Source of the DNA: an uncultured Gammaproteobacteria bacterium
Lineage (GTDB): Bacteria > Pseudomonadota > Gammaproteobacteria > GCA-002705445 > GCA-002716945
DNA: 64,000 nt
Assembly (NCBI GenBank): GCA_902521725.1
Contig: CABYTF010000001.1
Coordinates: forward strand, 62,001-126,000
Direction of reading: 5' to 3'
Position numbers and translations under genes: made by a program. Position 1 is the stretch's first letter. Every line of letters starts with the position of its first letter. Of this stretch, positions 1 to 8,097 are shown piece after piece. Below the pieces are notes generated by a model, which saw only the letters and a list, made by a program, of their open reading frames with translations, did no database searches and was not told the origin of the DNA.

Positions 1-1
1 G

Positions 2-766
2 ACTGCAGGTCAATGTGAAATAGGAACTTTGTTCAACACACTCGTTAAAAAAGCTGACGAAGTACAAAAGTACAAGTATGTAGTACAAAATGTTGCACAT
101 GCTTTTGGTAAAACTGCTACCTTTATGCCGAAACCAGTAGTAGGTGATAATGGAACAGGTATGCATGTACACCAATCACTGTCTAAAGATGGTAAAAACA
201 TTTTTGCAGGTGATAAATATGGTAACTTATCACAAGAAGCTTTATGGTACATCGGTGGAATCATCAAGCATGCAAGGGCTTTAAATGCATTCACTAATGC
301 ATCTACTAATAGTTACAAAAGGTTGATTCCTGGTTTCGAAGCTCCGGTGATTTTAACTTACTCTGCAAGGAATAGATCAGCATCAATAAGAATTCCATAC
401 GTCATGAGCGATAAAGCAAGAAGGATTGAAGTCAGATTCCCTGACTCAACTGCAAATCCATATCTAGCTTTCTCTGCAATGATGATGGCTGGTCTCGATG
501 GTATTAAAAATCAAATTGATCCAGGTCCATCAATGGATAAAGACTTGTTTGCTATTAGCAGGGAAGAAGAAGCGCTCCTCCCAACTGTTGCACCTGGTCT
601 TGATGTTGCGCTTGATGCACTTGATAAAGATAGAGCATTTTTAAACGCTGGTGATGTATTCACTAACAACATGATTGACTCGTATATTGATCTAAAGATG
701 GATGAAGTACAAAGATTAAGACAATCTACTCATCCATGTGAATTTGAAATGTACTATAGTCTATAA
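2..766 (+). CDS. glnA: Glutamine synthetase type I, C-terminal part (5' truncated by window edge)
   Basis: Makes glutamine from glutamate, ammonia and ATP in the cytoplasm; the main ammonium-assimilating enzyme. The frame is open from base 2, reading AGQCEIGT and then [21 protein letters not shown], which are typical class I GlnA sequences, so the gene begins outside the window. The active-site stretch NRSASIRIP and the C-terminal EFEMYYSL are present. At the position of the E. coli adenylylated tyrosine (Tyr397 in NLYDLPPEE) this protein has DLFAISREE, with phenylalanine (codon 548-550), so the usual GlnE-mediated shut-off site is missing. It is followed by a hairpin and then ntrB-ntrC, the classic glnA-ntrBC order. 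Identity is very secure. Confidence 0.97.
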   Translation, partial: TAGQCEIGTLFNTLVKKADEVQKYKYVVQNVAHAFGKTATFMPKPVVGDNGTGMHVHQSLSKDGKNIFAGDKYGNLSQEALWYIGGIIKHARALNAFTNASTNSYKRLIPGFEAPVILTYSARNRSASIRIPYVMSDKARRIEVRFPDSTANPYLAFSAMMMAGLDGIKNQIDPGPSMDKDLFAISREEEALLPTVAPGLDVALDALDKDRAFLNAGDVFTNNMIDSYIDLKMDEVQRLRQSTHPCEFEMYYSL

Positions 767-772
767 AAAATA

Positions 773-797
773 TATGCTGCCCTCCTTGGGCAGCATA
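773..797 (+). terminator. Perfect 10-bp hairpin between glnA and ntrB
   Basis: TATGCTGCCC (773-782), loop TCCTT, GGGCAGCATA (788-797). It lies just after the glnA stop and only 8 bases before the ntrB start codon. No T-run follows on the plus strand, so it is not a textbook intrinsic terminator. It may protect the glnA message 3' end or attenuate read-through into ntrB. The stem is certain; its role is inferred. Confidence 0.6.
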
Positions 798-805
798 CTA
801 AAAAA

Positions 806-1888
806 ATGGAATTACAGGATAAAATAGCATTAGATTCGAAATTGCTTTTGGATATTCTCGAGAATATCTCAACATCAGTTATTGTGCTAAATGACGATAA
901 TAGTTACTTTTTTGTCAATATTGCTGGATTAGACTTACTTGGTATCAGTGGTAAGTTTCCTGAATTGTCATCTCTGAAATCAATCATTGGCCATCAACAT
1001 CTTTTACAACATATAAACTCTGTTCGTCAGGAGAGACACTCAAAGATGATTAGAGATTTTAAGTTTAAAAACTTTGAAGGTCACGAAAAAATTGTTGATT
1101 GTAATTTGTCCTTAGCAAGATTTGACAATAAAGAGGTTACTTTGATTGAATTTACTGAAACGGGAAGACTTCACAGTATTTCACTTGAGCAGAACCTTAT
1201 TGAGCAAGAGAGAGCAACTAGAGAAATGATAAAAGGTCTATCTCATGAAATAAAAAACCCACTGGGCGGTATATTGGGTGCGGCGCAGATTCTTGAAAAA
1301 TCGTTAGATGATTCTTACATTAAATTTACAGATATCATAAAAAAAGAAACTGGACGATTAGTGAATCTTCTTAATGATATGGCGTTACCAGCGACTTCAG
1401 TCAAGAAATCACCAATTAACATTCATGAAGTTACAGAACATGTGGTTGATCTCTTTCAATTTGATCTTAAAAATAAAAATGTACACTTCATAAAAGATTA
1501 TGATCCTAGTATTCCTGATGTAAATACAAATAAGGAACAACTCATACAGGCATTGATCAACCTTGTTAGAAACTCTATTCAGGCTCTAGAGTTTAAAGGT
1601 AATGTAACAATCAAAACAAGAACAGAGCCAAGTTACACTATCGGTAACGAATATCACCCCCTGGTTACGAAAATTAGTGTAATCGATAATGGTCCCGGTA
1701 TCCCTGAAGAAAAATTAAAAGATATATTCTACCCAATGGTAAGCACAAAAACAGATGGAATGGGGTTAGGGCTTACAATTGCACAATCAATTATAATGCA
1801 AAATTCTGGTCTTATTGAATGTTCAAGTAAGCAGAGAGAAACTTGTTTTACTGTAGTTCTTCCTGTGAGGAGTAATGTCCATGACTAA
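806..1888 (+). CDS. glnL: Nitrogen regulation sensor histidine kinase NtrB
   Basis: Cytoplasmic sensor kinase/phosphatase of the nitrogen two-component system; with PII it controls phosphorylation of NtrC. The N-terminal ~120 residues form a PAS-type sensor with no membrane segment. The H-box is GLSHEIKNPLGG with the phospho-acceptor His147. The N-box is LINLVRNSIQAL (Asn256), and the ATP-lid motifs are DNGPGIP (294-300) and GMGLGL (318-323). The 360-residue length is normal for NtrB. The ATG at 806 has no Shine-Dalgarno and lies directly behind the glnA hairpin, so translation may depend on an unusual leader. The gene overlaps ntrC by a few bases. Confidence 0.95.
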   Translation: MELQDKIALDSKLLLDILENISTSVIVLNDDNSYFFVNIAGLDLLGISGKFPELSSLKSIIGHQHLLQHINSVRQERHSKMIRDFKFKNFEGHEKIVDCNLSLARFDNKEVTLIEFTETGRLHSISLEQNLIEQERATREMIKGLSHEIKNPLGGILGAAQILEKSLDDSYIKFTDIIKKETGRLVNLLNDMALPATSVKKSPINIHEVTEHVVDLFQFDLKNKNVHFIKDYDPSIPDVNTNKEQLIQALINLVRNSIQALEFKGNVTIKTRTEPSYTIGNEYHPLVTKISVIDNGPGIPEEKLKDIFYPMVSTKTDGMGLGLTIAQSIIMQNSGLIECSSKQRETCFTVVLPVRSNVHD

Positions 1889-3278
1889 AATCTGGGTAAT
1901 TGACGACGAGGAGAGTATAAGAACAATTTGCACGAGCGCGCTCGAAGACCTGTTCACAGTAGAGTCATTTGCAAATGCGTCGGAGGCACTTCTTGAACTT
2001 AATTCAACGCAGCCTGACCTCATTATCACAGATATAAGAATGCCAGGGATGTCTGGTCTAGAATTCCTCGATAAAGTATCTGATAAATTTCCAGAAATAC
2101 CGACAATAATTATCACTGCACACGCAAACATTGATAATGCTCTATCAGCATACAAAGGTGGTGCATTTGAATACTTAACAAAACCCTTTGATATAGATGA
2201 AATAAGAAAACTAGCTATCAAAGCTACTCGTGCAAGTAATAGTTATAACGGCGACTTTAGTAACAGTACAGAGAATAATATTGTTGGCAAAGCTGATTCA
2301 ATGCAAGATGTATTCAAAGCTATAGGTAAAATATCAAAAACAGACATCACTGTACTTATCAGAGGTGAATCAGGTACAGGAAAAGAGCTAATAGCACAGT
2401 CAGTACACGCTAACAGTCCTAGGAGTGATAAACCTTTTGTTGCCATAAACGTCGCAGCAATCCCTCATGAGTTACTTGAAAGTGAACTATTTGGTCATGA
2501 AAAAGGTTCATTTACTGGAGCACAAACTCAAAGGATAGGAAGATTTGAACAAGCATTAGGCGGTACTTTATTTCTTGATGAAATTGGAGATATGCATCCT
2601 GAGTTGCAAACAAGACTTCTTAGAGTATTGTCTAGTCATGAGTTCTACAGGGTAGGTGGACAAAAACCAATTAAATCAGATGTGCGAATAATTGCTGCCA
2701 CGAATCAAAACATAGAAAATTTAATCAAAAACGGCAAATTCCGAGAAGATCTTTACCATAGATTGAATGTCTTTAGGATTGAGCTACCTCCCCTCAGAGA
2801 CAGAAAAGAGGATATAAATGAACTCGTGAAATACTTCTTAAGCAAAAGTGCTAATGAACTTAACAGTGATTCAAAAACTATAGAAAACACGGCTATGGAA
2901 TTATTAAATAAGTATGATTGGCCAGGTAATATAAGACAGCTTGAAAATCTATGCAGATATATGACAGTTATGGCTCCTTCATCTACAATCACAGTAGATG
3001 ATGTTCCTGACGAAGTTAGAGATTTGAGTTCAAATAGTAGTAATCCAACTTTAAATGAAACCAAGAATACAGGTTCATCATGGGAGGAAAATTTATCCAG
3101 TCACATAAAAGGTGTACTCTCAGATAGCAATGATTTAAGTGAATTTTCTCGTGAGCTTGAGAAATTACTACTAAGGGAAGCATTATCCGCAAGCAAAGGA
3201 AAACGAATAGAAGCGGCTAGAATATTAGGCATGGGAAGAAACACAATCACAAGAAAAATAAAGGAACTAGACTTGTAA
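1881..3278 (+). CDS. glnG: Nitrogen regulation response regulator NtrC (sigma-54 activator)
   Basis: Phosphorylated by NtrB, it activates sigma-54 promoters for nitrogen scavenging. Receiver domain: VIDDEES near the N terminus, phospho-acceptor Asp in ITDIRMPG (about residue 51), Lys in LTKPFD. AAA+ domain: Walker A GESGTGKE and the sigma-54 contact loop GSFTGA. C-terminal Fis-type helix-turn-helix: RIEAARILGMGRNTITRKIKEL. Two ATGs are possible, 1875 and 1881. GAGGAG at 1867-1872 stands 2 bases from the first and 8 from the second, so 1881 is preferred. The 3' end overlaps the convergent gpsA by 12 bases with no terminator between them. Confidence 0.95.
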   Translation: MTKIWVIDDEESIRTICTSALEDLFTVESFANASEALLELNSTQPDLIITDIRMPGMSGLEFLDKVSDKFPEIPTIIITAHANIDNALSAYKGGAFEYLTKPFDIDEIRKLAIKATRASNSYNGDFSNSTENNIVGKADSMQDVFKAIGKISKTDITVLIRGESGTGKELIAQSVHANSPRSDKPFVAINVAAIPHELLESELFGHEKGSFTGAQTQRIGRFEQALGGTLFLDEIGDMHPELQTRLLRVLSSHEFYRVGGQKPIKSDVRIIAATNQNIENLIKNGKFREDLYHRLNVFRIELPPLRDRKEDINELVKYFLSKSANELNSDSKTIENTAMELLNKYDWPGNIRQLENLCRYMTVMAPSSTITVDDVPDEVRDLSSNSSNPTLNETKNTGSSWEENLSSHIKGVLSDSNDLSEFSRELEKLLLREALSASKGKRIEAARILGMGRNTITRKIKELDL

Positions 3279-4280
3279 AAATTCCTTAAGTAGCCCCTCA
3301 CGCTCTTTAATCTCAGACTTCAAAATCTCATACAAAAGTGATGTTAAACCATTGCTACCTAGCTCCGAATTCTCCATTAGAGTTTGGCAGCAGTCATAAC
3401 CCTCGACAGTTCCAATAATATCTCTGGCGTCTTCAATACTTGTTTCTTGATCTGCTATAAGCTTCCCAAATTGATAGTTCCGAGACTGATTTTGTTTGCA
3501 GGTTAAAATCATGTCCCCTATGTAGCCTGGAGAGGAGATAATTATATCTTTATGGTGATTAGTATCATCAATCATTTTTTGATACTCCTTAGCATGAAGA
3601 TGACTAAATGATTCTTCTGCTAATCGCCATGTATCTTCGCATGCCTTTTTGATAATTTTGTTAGTATAAATACCCTTATCAAAATATTTATCGACCATAC
3701 CGCATATAATTGCGGCAATATTTTTTATAACTCCAGCTATTTCAATATGATGAATATATTTTGTTGGGGTCATCTGAAAATATGAACTTCTAGTCACGTC
3801 AGACATGTCCTTGCATAGATCATTGTCTAGAGAGGCAAATGATACAATAATCTTTTTCCTATCACATAAATCCTTAGCAAAGGAGGGGCCAGATATTAGT
3901 CCATATTTTTGTATATTTGTAAATCTATCAGATAAATAATTGCTAAATAGTCGTCCACTTTGATGGTCAATTCCTTTTGTAAGAGATACTAACTCAGTCA
4001 ATCTACTAAAGTAGTCATCATGATTATTTAGTAGATCTCTGAAACCTTTACTGTTGACAGCAACGATATTTATTTCATCATCAAGTTTCTGATCATCAAG
4101 CGTGACTAATAATTTAATATGTTTCGGTGTGACATTCTTTAATCCAAGTTTTTTGATACTATCAGACTCTAAGCTTGTATCTCTTCTGAATATTTCGACA
4201 CTATGACCTAAGTTCAAAAGGTGATCTGAAAAGGCTAACCCCCACACGCCAGCACCAAGCACCCTGAATTTAGTTGTCAT
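3267..4280 (-). CDS. gpsA: Glycerol-3-phosphate dehydrogenase [NAD(P)+]
   Basis: Reduces dihydroxyacetone phosphate to sn-glycerol-3-phosphate, the backbone for phospholipids. The N-terminal Rossmann motif is GAGVWGLAF (residues 9-17). The family motifs SGPSFAKD and VIKNIAAIICGMVDKY, which includes the catalytic lysine, are present. 337 residues is normal. It is the last gene of arsR-yibN-secB-gpsA; its ATG overlaps the secB stop by one base (TAATG), indicating translational coupling. The sequence is rather divergent in its C-terminal half, but the operon context supports the call strongly. Confidence 0.93.
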   Translation of the reverse strand: MTTKFRVLGAGVWGLAFSDHLLNLGHSVEIFRRDTSLESDSIKKLGLKNVTPKHIKLLVTLDDQKLDDEINIVAVNSKGFRDLLNNHDDYFSRLTELVSLTKGIDHQSGRLFSNYLSDRFTNIQKYGLISGPSFAKDLCDRKKIIVSFASLDNDLCKDMSDVTRSSYFQMTPTKYIHHIEIAGVIKNIAAIICGMVDKYFDKGIYTNKIIKKACEDTWRLAEESFSHLHAKEYQKMIDDTNHHKDIIISSPGYIGDMILTCKQNQSRNYQFGKLIADQETSIEDARDIIGTVEGYDCCQTLMENSELGSNGLTSLLYEILKSEIKEREGLLKEFLQV

Positions 4281-4717
4281 TAATTTTCTTTTCTTTTTTC
4301 AAGCTCGTTTTGATAGATAGTATGAAAGTCTATGGGGGATAAAAATAAGGGAGGGAATCCACCCTTTTGTATAATGCTAGATATATTTTCTCTTGCATAT
4401 GGGAATACTATCTCAGCACAGTGAACGTTGAGAAATCTTTTTTTGAGATCTTCATTATCTGTTGAAATGAGAAAAACTCCACATTGCTTTAACTCAACTA
4501 AATACAGAGTCTTATCATCTACTTCCGCTTTGACATTGAAAGTGAGTGTCAATTCATGTAAATCATCTGTCAATTTATTTATATTAGATTCAAAGTTAAA
4601 TCCAACCTTCGGGGACGATGACATATTTGTAAAAACATCGGGTGTCATGGGTGATTCAAATGAAAGATCTTTCAGATATACTCTTTGAATATTAAATTGA
4701 ACTTTATTATCGTTCAT
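4280..4717 (-). CDS. secB: Protein-export chaperone SecB
   Basis: Cytosolic tetrameric chaperone that keeps preproteins unfolded and delivers them to SecA. The beginning (FNIQRVYLKDLSFESPMTP) is the family signature, and the later segments CGVFLIS and CAEIVFPYARENISS fit SecB. The 145-residue length is normal. It overlaps yibN by 4 bases (ATGA) and gpsA by one. The order yibN-secB-gpsA is the enterobacterial yibN-grxC-secB-gpsA order without grxC. Confidence 0.95.
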   Translation of the reverse strand: MNDNKVQFNIQRVYLKDLSFESPMTPDVFTNMSSSPKVGFNFESNINKLTDDLHELTLTFNVKAEVDDKTLYLVELKQCGVFLISTDNEDLKKRFLNVHCAEIVFPYARENISSIIQKGGFPPLFLSPIDFHTIYQNELEKRKEN

Positions 4718-5121
4718 TTTCCCTCCACAAGAGGAAGATTATTTTCAGTCCAAGATTGAATCCCGCCCTCTAAGTAAAGTACTTTCACAGAGTTGTTTTT
4801 CGATATTTTCTCTGCACTGGACACACTTGTCATTTCATCTTTATCATATACAACCACTTCAGTGAAATCTATTTTTTTTGTGCTTGATGAGTCATGGAGT
4901 ATAGCCTGTGAGATGTGTCCTTTTTTATATTCAGATTTTTCTCTAGTATCAAGAACAACAATCTGACTTTCATTAATTTTAGTAACAAGGTCACTACAAT
5001 TAATTCCTTTATATTTTTTAGTAAAGTTTTTAATCTCAAAAGAAATGATGAGATAAATAAAAATAAATAATGCTACTGATAAAACTGGATGATTAAGTAT
5101 AAATTCTAATGAGTGATCCAT
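4714..5121 (-). CDS. yibN: YibN-like membrane-anchored rhodanese-domain protein without catalytic cysteine
   Basis: One N-terminal membrane helix (about residues 12-28) followed by a cytoplasmic rhodanese fold: VVLDTREKSEYKKGHI, then VVVYDKDEMTS, then VLYLEGGIQSW and NLPLVEGK. The C terminus closely resembles E. coli YibN, and the position just before secB agrees. Active rhodaneses carry a cysteine after the VVV strand (VVVCDTG in E. coli YibN). Here that loop has no cysteine; the only one is Cys42, outside the active site. The protein therefore probably does not transfer sulfane sulfur and may act as a binding or scaffold domain. The gene lies 8 bases downstream of the arsR-type gene. Confidence 0.85.
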   Translation of the reverse strand: MDHSLEFILNHPVLSVALFIFIYLIISFEIKNFTKKYKGINCSDLVTKINESQIVVLDTREKSEYKKGHISQAILHDSSSTKKIDFTEVVVYDKDEMTSVSSAEKISKNNSVKVLYLEGGIQSWTENNLPLVEGK

Positions 5122-5129
5122 TGTATGGA

Positions 5130-5471
5130 TCAGTTATGTTTGGAACAGAAAACTTCTCTCATCATATCAATCAACTTTAATGTTTTAAAATCACTGACTT
5201 TGTAAAAAACTTTATTAGCATCTTTTCTTGCAGAAAGAATGCCCTTGTCTCTAAGTATCGCTAGATGTTGAGAGATATTACTTTGAGATGTACCAACATT
5301 ATCAACTATGTCTTGTACGCTAAACTCACCCTCACCAAGTTTGCATAATATCATCAACCTCAAAGGATGTGACATTGCTTTCAATGATCGTGAGGCAGTT
5401 TCAATATCTCTTTCTTGATCTGCAGAAGAATAACCAATCTTTTCTTCTAACTGTACTTGTTCGTTTTCCAT
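5130..5471 (-). CDS. ArsR/SmtB-family regulator, SqrR/BigR-like cysteine pair
   Basis: Winged-helix dimeric repressor of 113 residues. Helix-turn-helix region: FSVQDIVDNVGTSQSNISQHLAILRDKGIL. The metal-binding ELCVC motif of ArsR/SmtB is absent. Two cysteines remain, Cys43 (MILCKL) and Cys109 (VFCSKHN). They are 66 residues apart, the same spacing as the redox/persulfide-sensing pair in SqrR (Cys41/Cys107) and BigR (Cys42/Cys108), so a thiol- or sulfide-responsive role is inferred. It heads the yibN-secB-gpsA operon and is divergent from ctpA. A TATAAT box ends 6 bases before the ATG, which predicts a leaderless transcript. Confidence 0.88.
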   Translation of the reverse strand: MENEQVQLEEKIGYSSADQERDIETASRSLKAMSHPLRLMILCKLGEGEFSVQDIVDNVGTSQSNISQHLAILRDKGILSARKDANKVFYKVSDFKTLKLIDMMREVFCSKHN

Positions 5472-5477
5472 TGTATT

Positions 5478-5483
5478 ATTATA
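5478..5483 (-). promoter_or_regulatory. -10 box for leaderless arsR-operon transcript, overlapped by AT-rich dyad
   Basis: TATAAT on the minus strand. Seven bases beyond its last base is the A of the arsR-type ATG (5471), so the start codon should coincide with the transcription start. No good -35 is visible. A small dyad, ATATA-CC-TATAT (5481-5492), overlaps the box and could be an autoregulatory operator. Confidence 0.5.
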
Positions 5484-5528
5484 TACCTATATTAGATGAA
5501 ACTAATAATAAATCTAGTAATAAAGTGC

Positions 5529-5534
5529 TATTAT
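5529..5534 (+). promoter_or_regulatory. -10 box for ctpA, near-leaderless
   Basis: TATTAT (5 of 6 to consensus) on the plus strand. The predicted transcription start is 5541, one base before the ctpA ATG at 5542. No Shine-Dalgarno is possible in such a transcript. The -35 is not recognisable. Confidence 0.4.
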
Positions 5535-5541
5535 TAGCCTG

Positions 5542-6732
5542 ATGATTAATAATAATAAACCCATAAAAATTGTACTTTTATCTGCATTCTTTGCTTTAAT
5601 TTGTGTACCTGGATACTCATCTGATAATGATGTGCCAACAGAAAAAATTCAGCAGTTTGTTGACGTGTATAAGAAAATCAAAGATCAGTATGTTGATGAG
5701 GTAGATGATACTACTCTCTTTAACTACGCAATTGAGGGGATGGTCTCTAATTTAGACCCCTATTCAGATTATCTTTCTAAGGATGATTTTTCTGAGCTAA
5801 AAATCGGGACAACTGGAAAATTTGGTGGTATTGGGATAGAAATTACAATGGATGAAGGCTTCGTAAAAATTATATCACCAATTGATGACACGCCTGCACA
5901 AAGAGCGGGGCTTAAAGCTGGTGACCTAGTGATTGAAGTAGAGGATATTTCACTCAAGGATAAATCTATCAATGATGCTGTAAAATTAATGCGTGGTGAA
6001 CCTGGCACAAAAGTAAAAGTAAAAATTTTGCGAGAAAAAGAAGAAGCGCCACTAGATTTTGAATTAGTAAGACAAATCATAGTATCTAAGGGGATTAAAA
6101 CCGAAATTTTCAATGGTGAAGTTGGATATCTGAGGCTATCTAGTTTTCAATCTAACTCAACCTCAAATGTTAGAAAAGCAATATATGACTTAAGAAAGAA
6201 AAGCGGAAATATGATGGTTGCGCTTATTCTTGACCTTAGAAACAATCCAGGTGGTGTGCTTGGTTCTGCTGTCGGCATATCTGATTTATTTTTGAAATCC
6301 GGCAAGATTGTTTACACAAAGGGACGTACAAATAATTCTGATTTAGAATATTTTGCTAACAGTGAAGATATCCTTGAGGGTTTACCTCTGTATGTTCTAA
6401 TAAATGGTGGTTCTGCATCTGCCTCTGAGATTGTAGCAGGGGCTCTTCAAGATCATAAAAGGGCGATAATTTATGGAGAAAAATCTTTTGGCAAAGCCTC
6501 CGTTCAATCGATACAGGAAATGATGGATGGGTCTGCCCTCAAACTTACAACTGCTAAATACTACACACCCAATGATAGGCATATACATGAGAATGGCATC
6601 TCACCAGATGTAGAAATCGAATTCAAAGAGCTAGAGGTACCAAGCTCATTAGTGCCTGACCCTTACAATACTGATAATCAAATCATTTCTATCTTAGAAG
6701 ATTATAGGACAAATATTTCTCAGCTTAGATAA
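5542..6732 (+). CDS. ctpA: Carboxy-terminal processing peptidase (S41 family)
   Basis: Periplasmic protease that trims or degrades proteins from their C termini. Signal peptide about residues 1-26 (KIVLLSAFFALICVPGYSS). PDZ domain about 85-170, including GGIGIEI and AGLKAGDLVIEV. Catalytic domain: RNNPGG (233-238), Ser293 in GGSASASEI and Lys318 in SFGKASVQ, the 25-residue Ser-Lys spacing of the family. 396 residues is typical of the short CtpA form. In many gammaproteobacteria this gene sits beside the yibN/secB region, as here. Divergent from the ArsR-type gene with only 70 bases between them. Confidence 0.94.
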   Translation: MINNNKPIKIVLLSAFFALICVPGYSSDNDVPTEKIQQFVDVYKKIKDQYVDEVDDTTLFNYAIEGMVSNLDPYSDYLSKDDFSELKIGTTGKFGGIGIEITMDEGFVKIISPIDDTPAQRAGLKAGDLVIEVEDISLKDKSINDAVKLMRGEPGTKVKVKILREKEEAPLDFELVRQIIVSKGIKTEIFNGEVGYLRLSSFQSNSTSNVRKAIYDLRKKSGNMMVALILDLRNNPGGVLGSAVGISDLFLKSGKIVYTKGRTNNSDLEYFANSEDILEGLPLYVLINGGSASASEIVAGALQDHKRAIIYGEKSFGKASVQSIQEMMDGSALKLTTAKYYTPNDRHIHENGISPDVEIEFKELEVPSSLVPDPYNTDNQIISILEDYRTNISQLR

Positions 6733-6737
6733 CGTTA

Positions 6738-7745
6738 ATGCTGAATAAAATCACATTTTGGGTACTCGTGGTGATGCTAATGGTGTCTTGTTCAAGAAAA
6801 ATCTCTGATCCATGTGAAAACGTAAATCCTCAAAGTACTATAGATATAGTATCAGATACACTTGTCTGTTTTGATTCTATTGATAGCTATGACTTGAACT
6901 ATAAAAACAAAAATAGTGTCATTATAAATGGTAAATTATTCCTACCGAAGGTCAAACGAGAAATCTACAACGCTGTAATAATGACTCATGGATCTGGGGG
7001 TAAAAGAAGGTATCATAATAAATACGTAGATCTACTTACAGATAGTGGCCTTATTGTCTTTCAAATTGACCATTACTCGGCAAGAAAAATCAAGTACGAC
7101 AAAACTTTTTCCAAAGTATCAGGGATAACTTTTATGAATGACGCATACGCCGCTCTAAACTTATTGAAAACAAATACTAAGATTAACAATGTTGGTTACC
7201 TAGGCTGGTCACAAGGTGGGGTAGGTCCAATTTTATCGCATTTTAAATTTGTCAATGATCTCATTCCTACAGATTATAAGTTTCAATCTGCAGTTGCTAT
7301 ATACCCTTACTGTGGATTCACATTCCCTGGCTCATCAGAAACTGAAACTCCACTGTTAATGATCACTGGAGCCGATGATGACTTGACGCCTGAGGCTGCA
7401 TGCAGGAACTTGTACTCAAAATTCTTCAGGGATGATGGTAAAATCGAATTCTTATCGATAGATAATGCTCGACATGGTTTTGATAACCCATTTTTATACT
7501 TTGGATTTACATTTGAAAAGCTGCCTAACCTAATGGTGATGAACTTAGATTGCACATTGACAATAACTAGTGATGGTGAAATTCAAAATATGAATGGAAC
7601 GATTATAAATACCCCAGAGTTAAGTGAATTCTTTTTGAATAAATGCTCAATTAAAGGTGTTACTGTCAAATATGACTCCAATGCTACCAAAATTACGCTG
7701 GACAAAGTCCAAAATTTCTTCATGAAAACTTTAACAGAAGAATGA
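6738..7745 (+). CDS. Lipoprotein alpha/beta-hydrolase, dienelactone-hydrolase-like
   Basis: The N terminus is a lipoprotein signal with lipobox MVSC (Cys18), so the protein should be lipid-anchored. An alpha/beta-hydrolase fold follows: oxyanion-side HGSGGK (84-89), nucleophile elbow GWSQGG with Ser158, acid residue in GADDDLTP (about 214) and His246 in ARHGFDN. The layout resembles the dienelactone hydrolase family, but the substrate is unknown. It begins 5 bases after ctpA and is probably cotranscribed with it. The C-terminal ~60 residues after the His form an extension I do not recognise. Confidence 0.78.
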   Translation: MLNKITFWVLVVMLMVSCSRKISDPCENVNPQSTIDIVSDTLVCFDSIDSYDLNYKNKNSVIINGKLFLPKVKREIYNAVIMTHGSGGKRRYHNKYVDLLTDSGLIVFQIDHYSARKIKYDKTFSKVSGITFMNDAYAALNLLKTNTKINNVGYLGWSQGGVGPILSHFKFVNDLIPTDYKFQSAVAIYPYCGFTFPGSSETETPLLMITGADDDLTPEAACRNLYSKFFRDDGKIEFLSIDNARHGFDNPFLYFGFTFEKLPNLMVMNLDCTLTITSDGEIQNMNGTIINTPELSEFFLNKCSIKGVTVKYDSNATKITLDKVQNFFMKTLTEE

Positions 7746-7764
7746 TTTATATTCTTATAAGTCA

Positions 7765-7770
7765 TATAAT
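7765..7770 (+). promoter_or_regulatory. -10 box for leaderless SHOCT-gene transcript
   Basis: A perfect TATAAT whose predicted transcription start (7777) is exactly the A of the next gene's ATG. There is no Shine-Dalgarno and no clear -35. Confidence 0.5.
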
Positions 7771-7776
7771 GCACAT

Positions 7777-8094
7777 ATGAGAAGTATCTTATTCATAGCT
7801 TTAGCTTTGTTATCATTGCAAGTTATTGCTGATGATAAAGCAAGACCGGCACCTCATAATAAGATAGGTCTTACCAAACAATCAGCAGCAGAAAAGAAAG
7901 ATTCATTTTTATATAAGATTTTTAACAACGAATCTGATCTTATGGGGTCGAGTAATAAGAATCAGAGTTTCAATGATAGTAATACTGAAATACTATCGCA
8001 GATTGAGAAACTAGCTGATCTACGAGATCGTGGAATTATCACTGAAGCTGAATTTAGTGATAAGAAATCGATATTATTAAATAAAATCCAATAA
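7777..8094 (+). CDS. Exported protein with C-terminal SHOCT domain
   Basis: 105 residues. A signal peptide (RSILFIALALLSLQVIA, cleavage about residue 18) precedes a polar, low-complexity linker. The C-terminal helical hairpin (ILSQIEKLADLRDRGIITEAEFSDKKSILL) is a SHOCT domain, a short module found at protein ends and thought to mediate oligomerisation or binding. The function is unknown. It is preceded by a leaderless-type promoter, suggesting it can be expressed apart from the upstream hydrolase. Confidence 0.75.
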   Translation: MRSILFIALALLSLQVIADDKARPAPHNKIGLTKQSAAEKKDSFLYKIFNNESDLMGSSNKNQSFNDSNTEILSQIEKLADLRDRGIITEAEFSDKKSILLNKIQ

Positions 8095-8097
8095 TAA

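Noticed and set aside
989-992. Avoidance of GGCC as evidence for the HaeIII-like system
   Set aside because: GGCC sites are present in host genes (for example 989-992 and 2920-2923), so strong depletion is not seen. A methylated host need not avoid them.
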